64,000 nt of DNA from Galerina marginata (taxonomy: Eukaryota; Basidiomycota; Agaricomycetes; Agaricales; Galerinaceae): contig JAECYW010000018.1 in the NCBI GenBank assembly GCA_023014335.1, forward strand, positions 1,240,001 to 1,304,000, given 5' to 3'. The number at the start of each line of letters is the position of its first letter. Positions within the stretch are counted from its first letter, which is position 1. The notes beneath the pieces were generated by a model that did not search any database, was not told where the DNA came from, and worked only from the letters and a program-made list of their open reading frames with translations. Below, piece by piece: positions 1 through 12,216 of this stretch. The translations under genes were made by a program, and so were the position numbers.

Positions 1-3000
1 CACAAAATTATCCTTCGAGAAGAAGCATTGTCAGAAATAGAATAAGCTGATATTTACTCAAACAAGGACGTGAGATTGGTGGGAAACGTGCTCAAGAGTG
101 AATAATAATGCCTCTGAAAAGACTTTTGATGAGCTCCGGTGAGAGGGGTTTCTACTAGTTTGTAATGACTCGACATTCCTTCCCCCTAGAATTAGAATAG
201 TTGAATGACAAGAGGACCAGAAATGTAGAATCTAGATATTGGCACAGACCCACTCTCCAGTGTCTGCGAAGGCGCTTCTCCAAAATTAAGAGCGTCGCGA
301 GAGAATCAATCAAGTTCACGGAAAGAGTGGATATATACCTCGGACCGATGGAACGATCATATGATACAGATAGGACAAGAAATAATGCATTAATAATGTC
401 TAGAACAGCTGACGAGCATCAATTCCGCCGTTCTCCAAATAATTATTTATTGTCATCCCGAAATAGACGCAAAAGACGCGACGCGTCTGTCACGTGCCAA
501 TGCCTCGCGAACCATTGGCAAATGGTTCGACTATGAATAACTTAGCCTACAACCACATCGACAGTCGCTCGGCCTCTACTTCATAGTAGTACTTGCTAAG
601 AGTGCTACTCACAGGATGCTACGACGACACTGATGGCGAGCACGCGAGGATTGCAAGTTGAATAACGCCTCTGGATAGCTCCTGCCTGTACTTATGAAGT
701 TATGACACAAACATCTCGCTCTTGTATGCTACTTACTGGAGAGCCTCATAGGCGACGCGTCGACCGATTTCGGTCCTCCATGGAGTCACGGTCGGAACAC
801 TAGGATGGCCATCCTTCAAAGGCGAAATTCTATGAAGAGACGCAATCCATCCAACTTGAAATTACGAATCGATGCCGCAGTGCGCTTTTTTCCTTCCTTT
901 GCTATTTATTGGGTCCTAATGTTCGGCTTCGCAGGCCTGGGGCAAGGCTCCGTACTTGCTGGCAGCGGGATTGACTCCAGGTTATCCTCACCGCCCTTAC
1001 GTCTCCCTATAACACCTCCGTCACCACCTGGATAACGCCGCGACCCGCACGGAGACACGTATCACGTTGTCTTGGAACTACATTAGTATCGACGGCCGCT
1101 AGACCTCGATTATATTGCCACCAGCCTCTATCCATCGGGCGTCATGGCTATATTAGAGTCTGGCTCATCCTGAGCCAACGCGGGCAGTACCAACTCCAGC
1201 GATATCAGGACCAACTTGACGCTGCCAGTTCAAGACGTTCGTTCGTGCCTTCGTCTCTACCGTAGCTACCTCCCGCGTCACCAGCGGGTATCAATGCCGA
1301 GTATCCATCATTGGTGCTTGACTCGCTATTCGTGCATATACAGCTGGGCCGACCGCAAGTCACTTTTTGCCTATTCACCGCGCCAGGCAACGCGACTGCA
1401 GCCGACTTCATTTCGACGCACAGAACGGCAGGCTATTTTTTCTTCGCCTTGGGCTGGGTGGACTGCACGGGCTGCTGCTTTGAACATGTAAGGACACGTC
1501 CTTAATCTTCTTTTGGTCAAAATGTGAAGCGTTTTTGATAGTATACCTAATTCTTCGACTTTCATCTCACCGTTTCCAGCAAGCAAACGATCCAGACCCC
1601 ATCTCCGTGTAGGGTTTCATTTTGCGCCCATGCTTTCACAACCGTTGACCATCGTCGATCTGTTCTCAGAATAGCACGAAGGATAGGCTAAGTTCATAGT
1701 CCTTCTCGGGCCTCGACAGCACCAAGCTGGAGTTTCAATGCCATAAACGGGAGGGAGAGACTGACTGACCAATCTGGAAAAGCAAGGCACCGAGTATGAA
1801 AGATCGTTTTCTCGTGTTTTCGTTAGCATCGCAAACTCGCCATCCGACCAGCTGAAGTCCTTCTTGGACAAGCCCAGCACGATGTGCACGACTCACCATC
1901 GAGTGCACCCAGCTTCTTCTTGGGCCAACTTATACTCTACCTAGGATCAATCAGATGCTCGACTGCCCAGTATTTATCAGTACGTATTCATGCTTGATCT
2001 TTATTTTCGTCATCCGATTTGAGTATAGTGGTACCGACCGTTCCGACTTTTCATGGGAGCGCCGCGCCCGGCACCTGCAAAGCAAATGGGAGGACGAGTC
2101 CACGATCTCTGACTCAAGGCACCACCGCGTCTCCTTTCATCTACGCAAGTTTGAACTTTTAGTTCAAGATCATGATCACTAATATTATGATCTTCTACCA
2201 GTACGACGCCGAGAAGGAGATGCGCGGTCGAAAAGACATCTCAAGCATCAACGGCATCGGCTCGTTGACTTTGTTGAAAGAACCGACATGAAGATGTCGG
2301 TATTGTAGCCGTTTGAAAGACGAGGAGGTACGGAGGCTGGGAAATGCCAAACGAAGATTCTCGCCTTATGCAGCATTTTTGGCTCACCTTTCTTTTTTTT
2401 TACTGACGATACTGAAGCCACCTTTACTCGACTCCAGCCATGGCAATTAGGACAATGTTCGACGTGGTCAAATGTCGAACACTAAACAGACATTGCACCT
2501 TATTCCTTGGATCGTCGCCGCCTCCGCCTCCTATTTCTTTTCAACCTCGATTCTTTGAAATTTCTTCGAGAGGAAGTGGCAGCGGTGATGGTCAGAGCTT
2601 CGAATTACAATTCGAGACTATCTAACCGTCATGTGGAGCTGTTGGTCTAACTTCATTCACGCTAGCGATCATGGCGGCCGGTCTCCCTACCTGCGCTCCC
2701 ACTTATAATCATGAGTCGAGAATCGCTTCGGTCTTGTCGCGTCGGAGGACCTGGACGAAAAAATGCAGAAGTTGAGCGGGTAAGGATCGTATTTTACTTG
2801 TCCTCGAGCGGAACTTCAAAGCTTTTACTGGATTTTGTAGTCTTGGTATACTAAACAAGCAAAAAAGATTTATCGTCGAAAACTCACCGCTTCTGTCCTG
2901 TCTTTCTTTTCGTTCGTGCTTCTCTCCGTCCCTTCCCTTGTCATTTTTATCATGACTCATCACTTTTTAAACCTTCGTACATATTTTCTTTCTCTCGACG

Positions 3001-3802
3001 TATACTGACCTCTACTCGAGTATTTCCTCCGCCAGTGCACACTCCACCGTCCCCAGTTACAGAAAACCCGCGAAAAGGCCTTTTTCATATTCCGACACCC
3101 TGGCCTCCCTGGCGATAAGGCTGGTCAGCGACGTCGCCATCAACGTCGCCGTGGACTCTGCTGGCAATACCTTCCTCCCGCTGGAAATCGCAGAGAAAGT
3201 TGCGGCTTCTATCCTTATTCCTCATACCAGTACTCCCGGGCTATCTCTTTCTTGGAGCCTTCCCCAGATTCGTGCCTGAGGTTGTTAAGTTGCTCCATTT
3301 GTAGCGGTCCCTCCTCCACTGCCTGTTAATCTCGGGACGTACCACGTCGAGGAGGTGCAGCTCTGGAAAGAGGCAATCGCGGGCAAATGATGGGTATGTT
3401 AGTTGTTGCGGGATCATCTTGGAGTAAAAAAAAAAAAAACCTTGGAGTAAAGTGGAGGGTGTCGGTCGCTGTGAGGCGTTGGGAGCTATTTGGGCGAGGT
3501 TGGTTGCACGTTTATTCATTTTTCTCTACCGCGACGCTGAACTAGTAAAATTCTCTATACAGGCAGCTGTAAAAACGAATTACCTGATCTGCAGATCATC
3601 TGCAGAACGGAACACAAATTAGAATACTAATGGCGAATGTTTTTGTGTCCAACCAGAGCACGCGAGCTCTAAAACGTGGACTTGAATAACCTTTCTCTCT
3701 TCCTTGAGTAAAACACGGCGAGCAAGGCTAACCGTCACTATGATAATAAATATATACAATATTAAATACACCATGAGAATGTAGTCCGTCATTTGAGTAC
3801 AA
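1..3802. other. gene-poor stretch, weak exon-like pieces only
   Basis: No complete gene could be built here. Two pieces look coding-like on the plus strand. At about 1264-1505 an open frame includes LGRPQVTFCLF and TAGYFFFALGWVDC. At about 2188-2289 a frame starts MIFYQYDAEKEMRG and ends LLKEPT before a stop. They could be exons of one short or decayed gene, but I could not join them. A poly-A run lies at about 3427-3440. The remaining open frames are short and compositionally ordinary. Confidence 0.3.
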
Positions 3803-4882
3803 CTAGATGTCCCGGCGCAGACGCAGGTGAAGAGCAAAAAGAGTACGGAAGTTCTTTAAAAGAGCACTAAAAAGCGACAGCAAGCGCCAAGGAGTGCGGC
3901 GAAGCCGTCGAAAAGCGTATAGCAGCAGCAAGGGACTGACTCTGTCGACAACTGCAACAGAAGCCGCAGTCTTTACGGCGACGGCCTTCCTTCTTCTGTT
4001 CTCTACCTTATCTAAGAGGGTATTAAAAGCATCTTCATCTCGTGCTAGAATGACTAATGCTTGAGAGTCCTCCTGATCGTCGTTCATGCTACAATCGGCA
4101 TAAAAATTATGTATCCTGGCCGAGGCCACGATCTCCTCCACCACGGTCTTTGAGACAACGAAGATGGTGGCTACGGCTTTGTCAGAAACTCCAGATAAGA
4201 ATTCGGCGCGCCTTCCAAGGCTCTCAGAGCGGTTAGGCGATGGTAATGGTTTTTCGAAGTTGGAAGACGAGGAGGCATCTGATTGGCTGTCCTGTTCCAC
4301 AGGTTTCATTGGCTTGACCGTATCCTCGAGGCTCTCGGAGCGGGTAGGTGGTGGCGGTGGTTGTTTTGATTCGGAGGATGAGCAAGTAACTTCGGACAGG
4401 AATTCAGCGCGTCTTTCAAGGCTCTCCGAGCGGGTACGCTGTGGTAGTAATTGTGCGGAGTTAGAAGATGAGGGGGTATCTGGTTGGCTGTCCTGTTCCA
4501 CAGGTTTCATTGGCTCGACCTTATGATCAACGCCCTCGAGGTGGGTAGGTAGCGGCAGTGGTTGTCTCGAGTCGGAAGATGCGGAGGCGTCTGATACGTC
4601 GTCCAGAACTACAGGTTTGACCGGGCCGAATACGTCTTCTTCATCTGACTCGTACATCCAATCAGGCGCCGTTGTGAAGGGTTGATTAGGCATCCGCCCA
4701 GAACTGGACCTCTCGATGTCAGCTTCACGTTCGATTAAGAGAGGACAACCTGAACGCTGATGATTCCTCTTCGGTTTGTGGCATATGGTACAATGGGGTT
4801 TCTTCCGAAGGGAGCTTGGAGGGGTCTGAAGTTGGGGCTTTTGTGGGCGAGGTGTTAGATCACTACTTGCTGTTGATGGCAT
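3803..4882 (-). CDS. 359-aa Ser/Pro-rich protein with internal repeats and a CxxCH motif
   Basis: Function not recognised. This is a single uninterrupted frame of 359 residues from an ATG. Near the N-terminus residues 31-47 contain C-x2-C-H with a later H and GCP, which looks like a small zinc-knuckle element. The middle is Ser/Pro/Glu-rich. It carries two clear internal repeats of about 45 residues (121-165 and 188-232), each running KPMKPVEQDSQ ... RSESL ... RRAEFLS, plus partial repeats around 85-117 and 166-187. The C-terminal 45 residues are basic and hydrophobic (LLLLYAFRRLRRTPWRLL), possibly a membrane-binding helix. No signal peptide is visible. The long antisense frame at 4164-4526 reflects repeat composition and is not counted. 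The open frame and repeat structure support a real gene; its role is unknown. Confidence 0.6.
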   Translation of the reverse strand: MPSTASSDLTPRPQKPQLQTPPSSLRKKPHCTICHKPKRNHQRSGCPLLIEREADIERSSSGRMPNQPFTTAPDWMYESDEEDVFGPVKPVVLDDVSDASASSDSRQPLPLPTHLEGVDHKVEPMKPVEQDSQPDTPSSSNSAQLLPQRTRSESLERRAEFLSEVTCSSSESKQPPPPPTRSESLEDTVKPMKPVEQDSQSDASSSSNFEKPLPSPNRSESLGRRAEFLSGVSDKAVATIFVVSKTVVEEIVASARIHNFYADCSMNDDQEDSQALVILARDEDAFNTLLDKVENRRRKAVAVKTAASVAVVDRVSPLLLLYAFRRLRRTPWRLLSLFSALLKNFRTLFALHLRLRRDI

Positions 4883-7800
4883 TTGTGTTCCAGAGCGTCG
4901 CTGGTTTTCAAGAAGACTGGGTCTCGGGAGTGGTGTGTGTGTCGGCGGTCGATTGTCGTCCTTGTGGCAGAATGGTCAAAAGGAGATCGAGCGACGACTT
5001 GTTCCTTTAAATAGGCGGCTCTCCCTTTGTGTGAATTGGGCGGTGTGATATACGACAGACGACAGACTTACGAAATAAAGCTGTGGATTCGTTCGTTGGC
5101 GATCAGCGACGATTGATGGACGTCAATGTTGGCCAGTGGCAGTTTTGATCTGATGCAGACTCCCTCCACGATAAGGCCATGGGTGGTTACCAAACCTGTG
5201 CGGTGGGTATGTGATTCACATTCATTTGAGTGACTTGACTTACGGAATCTTCAAATTGCCTGTCACTTTTACTTTCACATTCACAAGTAAAAAGTGTTCG
5301 GACGATTCAAATCATCGCGACTCTTGGATCCGTGTACTGGTGCACTGCCAGAAGCTAGTAACGTTCCAAGGAACGGGCCAGTGCCTGCTGGGGCAGCGAC
5401 CTTCCAAGTTCCTAGTAGAATGACCAATACATAAGGCAGGCAAGAGCCAAAATTTCCTGGTTCTTCTATTCAGGGCGATAGGATCAGCGGTAAAGTTAGG
5501 CCCATATATGGGATCTAGAACAGGTGAAGGAAAAACCAGTGCCCCTTCGGTCGAGTAAACCGGAACCCATGATTTCGGCGTTCACATAAGTGCAGCCGCA
5601 GAAAAAATTCGAAGAGGAAAAGGAAGCCCGAGGAGGATTAGAATGCTCCAGGTAACAGGTAGGCAATTGTGTGGGAGGGAAGTGACGAATCGATACAATT
5701 TTTAGACTGTCTGAGTCGACGCAGTTTCGAAATCCACGATGGTATGTGAACGGTCTTCACTCTATTTGAATCATAGTAGATGGAAGCTGAAGGCATGGAC
5801 ACGTCAACGTGACAGGGCACCCGAGGACGTGGCGCGTCTCAGATAGTAGCAAACTAGCGAGCGGCGGTGTCCGCACAGTGAATGCTCCTTCAAGATCTAA
5901 CCGTTCTGGAAGCAAACCGAATGCTGGCTTTGAGGTGAAATATCAAGCAGAAGCAAGGAAAAGCATGTAAGCATCAGTCATAGCAGAATTAACCCAAAAT
6001 CTAGATGAGAAATTGTAATATTAGAACTTGGACGGCTACAAAATGAGAGAAGGGAAGTTTGAACCTTGCGACGATCAAGGAAGCTGCGAGAGAGCAACAT
6101 AAGCGGCGCAAAAGACGGAAGTATTCATGTCTAGAAAATGAAGGAGAGCGGGCGGGCCTGCAGTTGTGATTTGGTAGGCAAAGTGCCGCAGAAAAATGCC
6201 GTAGCCGTAGCGCACGCAGCTGCAGAGCCGTATGTGGTGGTTCTGGTTGAGAGGAATTACTCGGTGATCTGGCAGCCACCCTGGTGTGTGCTAGTATGGC
6301 CTAATAGTAATATAAGATACCATTGACATGGTCGGGAACCTCGGCGCTGCGTGTACGAAGGAAAGAGTGACAGTCGAGGACAACCAGAGTTTTAGGTGAT
6401 CACACGCCGTGGGAATTACAGCCAGCACGTGAGGTCGGCACGGGTAATTCTGACTAATTCCGCGACCTGCCGGCTGAAGTGTTGACCACGGCTCTGCAGC
6501 AGCGCAGCTCTGTTCTCTGCCCATATCAATGCTAGGACCAGGCGAGGCTTATTCTCCCTCTCATAGCCCACAAATTGTTCAGCCTTTCACTTTCCCCGAG
6601 TCTCGATCTGCTACATACACTGTCGGCCCCTCAAGCTTCAAGCTTCATCGACATCGATCACTCTGGTGAATTTCAGCCTACCTTATCATCAAATCTAGAG
6701 CTAACGCCCCTCCAACTCGCTACTCGAGATATATATTGGACGAATCTTTGATCAATCCTGATTAATTCTCCCGCGATCTCCCTCTAGGTACCACTCGATC
6801 CTGAAGGGACAGTGGATGGTGTGTCCTGATCATAGCGATTCACGCTCATACTCGTACTTCACTGGGCTAGTGTCAACTCAAATGTTCGAGCTTCCACGAC
6901 ACCAGGTCACAATGGGTGCTCTCTATCATCTTCTTCGTTTATCCGCTTTTCTCCGCACTTCACGCCCCCCTCATTACTGCCCCTGGGCTCTGGGCTCTGG
7001 GCCTGACTCCTCTCTTGCCTGATGTTCGTCTTATGCGGGAATTGATAAACTTCAGATTACTTATAGTCAAAGTATCTTGTAGCTCCGCAGATTAACGACC
7101 ACTTCTAAACCCTTTCCATGGTCGATCTATCCGCTCCCTGCTGTCCAGAATGTCCTCACAACTCGGAAATTATACGCATCTCATACTTGTTCACTTCCTG
7201 TCCATTATTGTATTTTCTTCCTCGTCATGTATCTGGCTTTCTAGGGCTGTACTGACTCTTCCCTGTTTTCACCCTTTTCTGAAAGTTCGTGTGCAGACCC
7301 TGGAACAGAGAAAGCCTATCCTTCGTTGTGTGTCTAGTCAAACGACCCACAGTCCAGCAGCACTATGGCCGACGTAACACTAGGCGCGGCACAAGTATAT
7401 TTGCGCAATCCTCTCTTGTTCTCGTTTGCCATGACTGTTTGAGGAATGCCCTGGATAAATGAAGGCCAGGCAGACACTTCAAATTTCGCGTAATCTCCAG
7501 CGAGAAGTAGATATCGGAGTCTAATGCGCTTCGTCTGGCTCCTTCACTCCTACCTTTCACTACGATACACAAACGACTACCCGCCATCTTACTTTCATGT
7601 CGCAACTAATTGATTGTACGTATTTTATGATTACCACTAGAGATCGACGATTTCCAAGCAGTCGAACATTCCTGATTTATTTGGAGCTTGCTGAATACAT
7701 AGTTTCAAACGATTGAGGCAGTTTGATGCGCCTTTACCGATCAGTTCATCGCAGTTCAAATGTGCAGAGATTTTTAGACTTTAAAACTCACCGAATGCAA

Positions 7801-7896
7801 GCCATGGCCTTCTGTATACCCGGAGTTATCACGGTTCTGTACCGTATCCGCCTCGACATTAATCTCAATGCGACTCTAAATAGAATACCGGCCGAG
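4883..7896. other. intergenic region, no supported gene
   Basis: About 3 kb between the 359-aa gene and the 3' end of DUF6534 gene A. All open frames are short (up to 92 codons), lack recognisable motifs and do not join across plausible introns. I see no RNA gene or mobile element here. Confidence 0.4.
5006..5013 (-). promoter_or_regulatory. candidate TATA box for the 359-aa gene
   Basis: The minus strand reads TATTTAAA about 125 bases upstream of the ATG at 4882. The position suits a fungal TATA element. The motif is AT-rich and common by chance, so this is only a candidate. Confidence 0.3.
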
Positions 7897-9853
7897 TTAG
7901 TTACCAAGCCTCCACAAAGCCAGCCAGAGGGCAGGAGCACATACATGATGCAGCGGATTCTTATTCTCAAGTCCCACTCCGCCAGCTTGAGACTCCGACT
8001 CGTCCTGCTGCTTAGTGCTCGTTCCAGACCGAGCAGTACTGACTTCATCGCCCAACTTGAAGCTAAGGATGCCAACACTTTTGAACCCGCGGCTATTGCC
8101 AGTTTCCAAAGGAATAGAAATCATTCCGTTCGTACCGTCCATTTGCGTTCGGATCTTTTCACGGCGATTGAGCGTGGCGAGGAGCGAGCTGAAGTACACT
8201 GTGTATAGAGACGCAGGAACAGATAGGAGCGAGTTAGATTAGTTTCGTTCAGTTTAACAGGTCGGAGGAATCGACATACATTTGCTAAGCATGTAGAACG
8301 CTCCTGCATATGCAAATGTCTCCTTCATTGTGAGCATCTGGAAACGCTCGTTAATACCGCCATGTAAGATATGCAATAAACTCACGATGATCAAAGTGGC
8401 AATAGCCACTAGACTCGTCAGAAGCCCCGTAGTAACAGTATAAAGGATCAACATGCTGATCACCGAGTTTGTCCTCATGGAGCATTAGGATAGCGAGGAG
8501 TGAAAATTGTTGTTGGACATACCGTTTTATTCCAGACCGACTATTCCATAGTAAGACGCATAAGAACCCAGCGAGTATTGAGTCGGCAACACAGATGGAA
8601 ATCAGAGTAGCGTCCAGTGATTCCTTTCAAACACGAAATTGGACGAATGAAGAAATAAATTTGACAGTAGTGCTCACGATGAGATTCAAAGCCTGGAGGC
8701 CAGATTTTCCTACACTAATAAATCAAGGTCCTTCAAATGAGCAAACATCGCAACATACGTCGCAGACTAGCATGAATACGCACGTCCCAGCTGTGCTGTC
8801 TAAAATTTCCAAGGTCAGAATAGAATTTCACTGCGATTTAATTGAAAATAGAGACTCACAAAGACCCGCGATTAGTGCGCAAATTACAGGAAATACCTGG
8901 CCAGCGGGGACAATTTTTCATGAAGATGCGCCTTTCCCAGGAAGAGTAGTTGGAACACACCGCCACAGTGGTCAAGGTCCCGTTATTCTTGCTGACTTCA
9001 TTCAAGTTGAACGCGTAAGTACGTGACTTGAGGCAGTCAAGAAGGCGACTACTTACGTCGCCAGATTCGATAGCAGTAGAATCTATGGTAGAATATGTCA
9101 TTCACCGTACCTATAAAAAAGCCTTAATCGTGAAAAACAGACCCTCTCACACAACTATCACTGAACGACTGAGAAATTCCGTAAATTAGTCGTGTGCTCC
9201 TGAAAGAAACCAGAAAGCATACCATCATAAACAGCGAGAACTAATCCATCATAAAATTACTCAAATCATCCGGAAAAAGCTCGAAAAGATGCGAGACCTA
9301 CTGATAGTGTCCTACAGCGTGATATTTAGCGACCCCTGGCATAGGAAAAGACGAAGATTTGATTGCTTACCATGGTACCTTATTGATCAGCATACTCAAG
9401 GGGTTGGCTATGGACTCCTCTATAACCTTACGCAGAGCAACTGCTGCAAGAACGGCATGTAGCGTGTCCAAGACCCTGTCAATGGATAGGATATATAGTT
9501 CCAAACTTGAACCATTAAAAAAACAACGAGCTTACCAAAGAAGTAGGACCTGCGTCGAAGTACATATCTCAAAGTAAGAACGAGGGCGTCGAAGTAAACT
9601 TAACAGGCAACCGGAGGAGGACTCACCAAAAGACGCGTGTATATGGGGTCTTTACCGGATCGCCGAAAGTAAACAAACGTTTGGTGGGTCGTTAGGCCAT
9701 AAAACCTGCGATACACGAAAAAAAGAATTGGTCATGTCGCGATTTTGGAAGCTGACTAACTACCCACACGCCTGCAAGGTAACTGCCCGCGTACAGTCCG
9801 TTGAGCGACGCTGTCAGCTTCGAAGCAATATTGGGGTCTAACAGGTCTGCCAT
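7897..9853 (-). CDS. DUF6534-family multi-pass membrane protein A (342 aa, 16 exons)
   Basis: A seven-helix-type membrane protein of the Agaricomycete-expanded DUF6534 family, whose molecular function is unknown. Exons on the minus strand: 9853-9768, 9705-9627, 9549-9536, 9475-9371, 9311-9302, 9240-9223, 9168-9162, 9110-9057, 8995-8961, 8896-8860, 8799-8784, 8714-8678, 8623-8523, 8455-8386, 8337-8280 and 8198-7897. The joined frame is 1029 nt with no stop. Family landmarks appear in order: GVFYGLTTHQTFVYF near the N-terminus, LWVLDTLHAVLAA, KVPWTLS, YCYRIWRLS, a helix ending LLWNSRSGIKR, YTVTTGLLTSLVAI, and SKLYFSSLLATLNRR before a polar C-terminal tail of about 80 residues. The 7-nt exon (9168-9162) is the least certain. 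Start and stop are supported by frame continuity. It is a paralogue of the gene at 21861-23759, in the same orientation. Confidence 0.82.
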
Positions 9854-10560
9854 GGATGCTTGAGGTGTTGAGGGAGATTGGGGATCGGTGTTAAGTCTGG
9901 CAGTGTCGAGACAATCAATGTGCTTGTTTTATTGTATCCCCTCAAGCCGCCACCCTTTTGTCGGAGGCTGAAACGAGGGCGATCTCTCTTCAAATCTATC
10001 TCAGATGGGTAAAAATAGTTATCGCAGCGCAGCTTCATTGAATGCTTATGTTAAGTACTAACCTTCTATTTCGTCAGGAGCTGGCAGGTTCCTGATCCTA
10101 GGGCCGACGAGGTAGGACATTGGTCAAGTACACAAAGTTTACTTCTCCATTCGCTCGGTCGAACTGGACCACTTGCTTGCTTGAGTCAGCTTCGAGAACT
10201 TCAGCTGGCCTTTGAAGCTTGGAGATTGAATCAAATGAAGTGCTTCGACACCGCCGACGTCAGCGATAGCTCTTGCACTGCCTCCCACATCACAAAAAGC
10301 TTGACAGAATCATAGATAGGGAGGGATCCGGACGCACACGTAAGGCCATAGCTTTACGGGTCTCTGCGGTGACGGGACTGTGGAGGGGACTCGGACGTAT
10401 ACGGCCTTGATAGTAAGTAGATACGGCCCAGACCCTTGGCTAATCCCGTGCCGAACGCAGCTTTGATGGCGTCCTTTCTCGTAATCCATCCTCGGGGTCT
10501 TTCCATATTGCCACCACGCTGAGAGCTTGCCCGGCCTCCTCTACTTTAGACCTTGAGAAA
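9854..10560. promoter_or_regulatory. divergent intergenic region
   Basis: This stretch of about 700 bases separates the start of DUF6534 gene A (minus) from the start of the 131-aa membrane protein gene (plus). It should hold both promoters. I do not see a strong TATA box or a repeated operator-like motif. Confidence 0.35.
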
Positions 10561-11024
10561 ATGTTATTTTACCCTGTCCTCCTACCATGGCCAATCCTCC
10601 TTCACGCTATGGGACTGACGACCCTTGGATGCAGCATGTTGCTCGCAAAGCCTACTGAGAAAGCACCAGAGGAGATCTCGACCCTGGGAATCGCGACGAT
10701 TGCACTTGGGATGTCGTGTAAGCCAGTTTATCCTTGCTCTTGGAATCCACCTCTAACGACTCACGTTCTCTAAAACGTAATCCAGATATCTCAACTTCAT
10801 ACATGCCCATGGAGGAGAACCAGTTCCTATACGCGAGCGCTCCCGTTAGGGTTCTGCTCGCCTCATTAGCTGGCATCAAGTGGTTGACAATCACCAGGGC
10901 GAATGCGAACCTGTATAAGAAGCGGAACGCGCTGCTTGGGGTTTTACTATATGATGGGCTGGGAGGTTTGGTTTTGGGATGGTATCTAGGGACGTTCAGC
11001 GGGAAGCTTCCGTCCTATAGGTGA
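10561..11024 (+). CDS. 131-aa four-helix membrane protein
   Basis: Function not recognised. Two exons, 10561-10717 and 10786-11024, are joined by a 68-nt intron (donor gtaagc, acceptor tccag). The product is 131 residues. Four hydrophobic segments are visible: residues about 3-27 (LLPWPILLHAMGLTTLGCSM), 41-58 (STLGIATIALGMSYIST), 68-88 (SAPVRVLLASLAGIKWL) and 101-120 (ALLGVLLYDGLGGLVLGWYL). There is no cleavable signal peptide. Small, strongly hydrophobic proteins with this layout are usually intracellular membrane proteins. The splice keeps one open frame and both sides have coherent helices, which makes the gene convincing. Confidence 0.72.
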
Positions 11025-11427
11025 CCGCTCATGTAAGTAGTACAAGTACGACACATTCATACTTAATTGCTGAAGTAACGCCTTTGAAGGTTTATTTTCC
11101 TCGAAACTTACGAATGATATCAGATAGGACAACAGTGGGATCCCGGGAGGAACGAGACGCCTGCTCAGTCTGCGCTTACCACCGCGCTCTGGCAGGATAT
11201 CGTCCATGTAACCCCCTTTTTATTCTGTACTTGCTTGAGCCGCTTAGGATTCTCTCTAATCTCAGCACCTCTATCCAGACTCTGAAGTCTTGACCTCACA
11301 AAAGCCATTTACAATATAACTAAAGCTGACAGCGCAATCTGGGTCAAGGGATACCACCTCGATGCGAAATTGCACTGTGAATACCCTGCTTTCGAGTTTC
11401 CTCGGGTTCAGCAACAAGCACGCAATA

Positions 11428-11806
11428 CTACCCGACAATTAGCATGCAGGAGTAGTATTCCAACTTGAATTCGTACGTATATTCGTGTATCCTGCACGAC
11501 TGCAGAAACTCGATACCGTGACGATATTCGAATGCGTTGAAATCGGAAAACCAGCTCCTGCATGTAGCTTTGAGGGTTACGTTCTGCTGTGCTATCCTTC
11601 TCTGAGAATCCGCGCCTCCGAATATCGCCATCCTCTTTATATCCTTCTTTAATGTAATCTACTTGCATACCTGGACCTACTTTAGACCAACTCCAGCTCC
11701 TCCGAGAGAAATTTAAGCTAGTCCACTGCCCGATTTCAGACAGCGTTGAACTGAGAATAACACCCGTTATTTGTAGGGTTTTTCTGCTTCTTCCAACCAT
11801 GTACAT
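11428..11806 (-). CDS. possible small gene or gene relic, uncertain frame
   Basis: Two overlapping minus-strand frames occupy this region. One runs from an ATG at 11806 and begins MYMVGRSRKTLQITGV. The other, ending at 11428, contains TCRSWFSDFNAFEYRHGIEF, which looks more protein-like. A frame change between them could be an intron or a mutation. No domain is recognised. The rest of 11025-12216 shows nothing else. Confidence 0.25.
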
Positions 11807-12216
11807 TATTATGAAATATTATTCTATAGCCCACAAGGAGGAATGATGGATATGGCCATTCCGCGATATTTTGGCACTTCCACCGTCGGCATTATCACTT
11901 GGACCTAGAATTCCGCGTGTATTCAGGAAAGTAGGTCGTATTATTTCCCTTCCATTTTAATTAGGTAAACCTGATTTGACTTTATTGGTATTTCTGGATC
12001 TTATCGTATTGTGCATTGTGTTCTATTGAGGCGTCACATTTAAACGAAATACCAAATTTAATAATAGGGGGTGCAAGTCCGGGAAAACAGGAGTTCTATT
12101 AATAAACAAATCGCGTGCCGGACGGTTTGTTCATTACCCGGTGCTTCCTTTTCGAACTCAGCATTTTTGATCGGACGGTATGCTCAACGTTGTTCTCGGA
12201 CAGTCACCACTCCTGC

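Noticed and set aside
4164..4526. 120-codon plus-strand frame opposite the 359-aa gene
   Set aside because: It is the antisense image of the Ser/Glu-rich repeats; the minus frame is three times longer and has the coherent start.
12060..12090. Group II intron-like phrase gtgcaagtccggg
   Set aside because: No intron domains, no reverse transcriptase frame and no expected secondary structure nearby.
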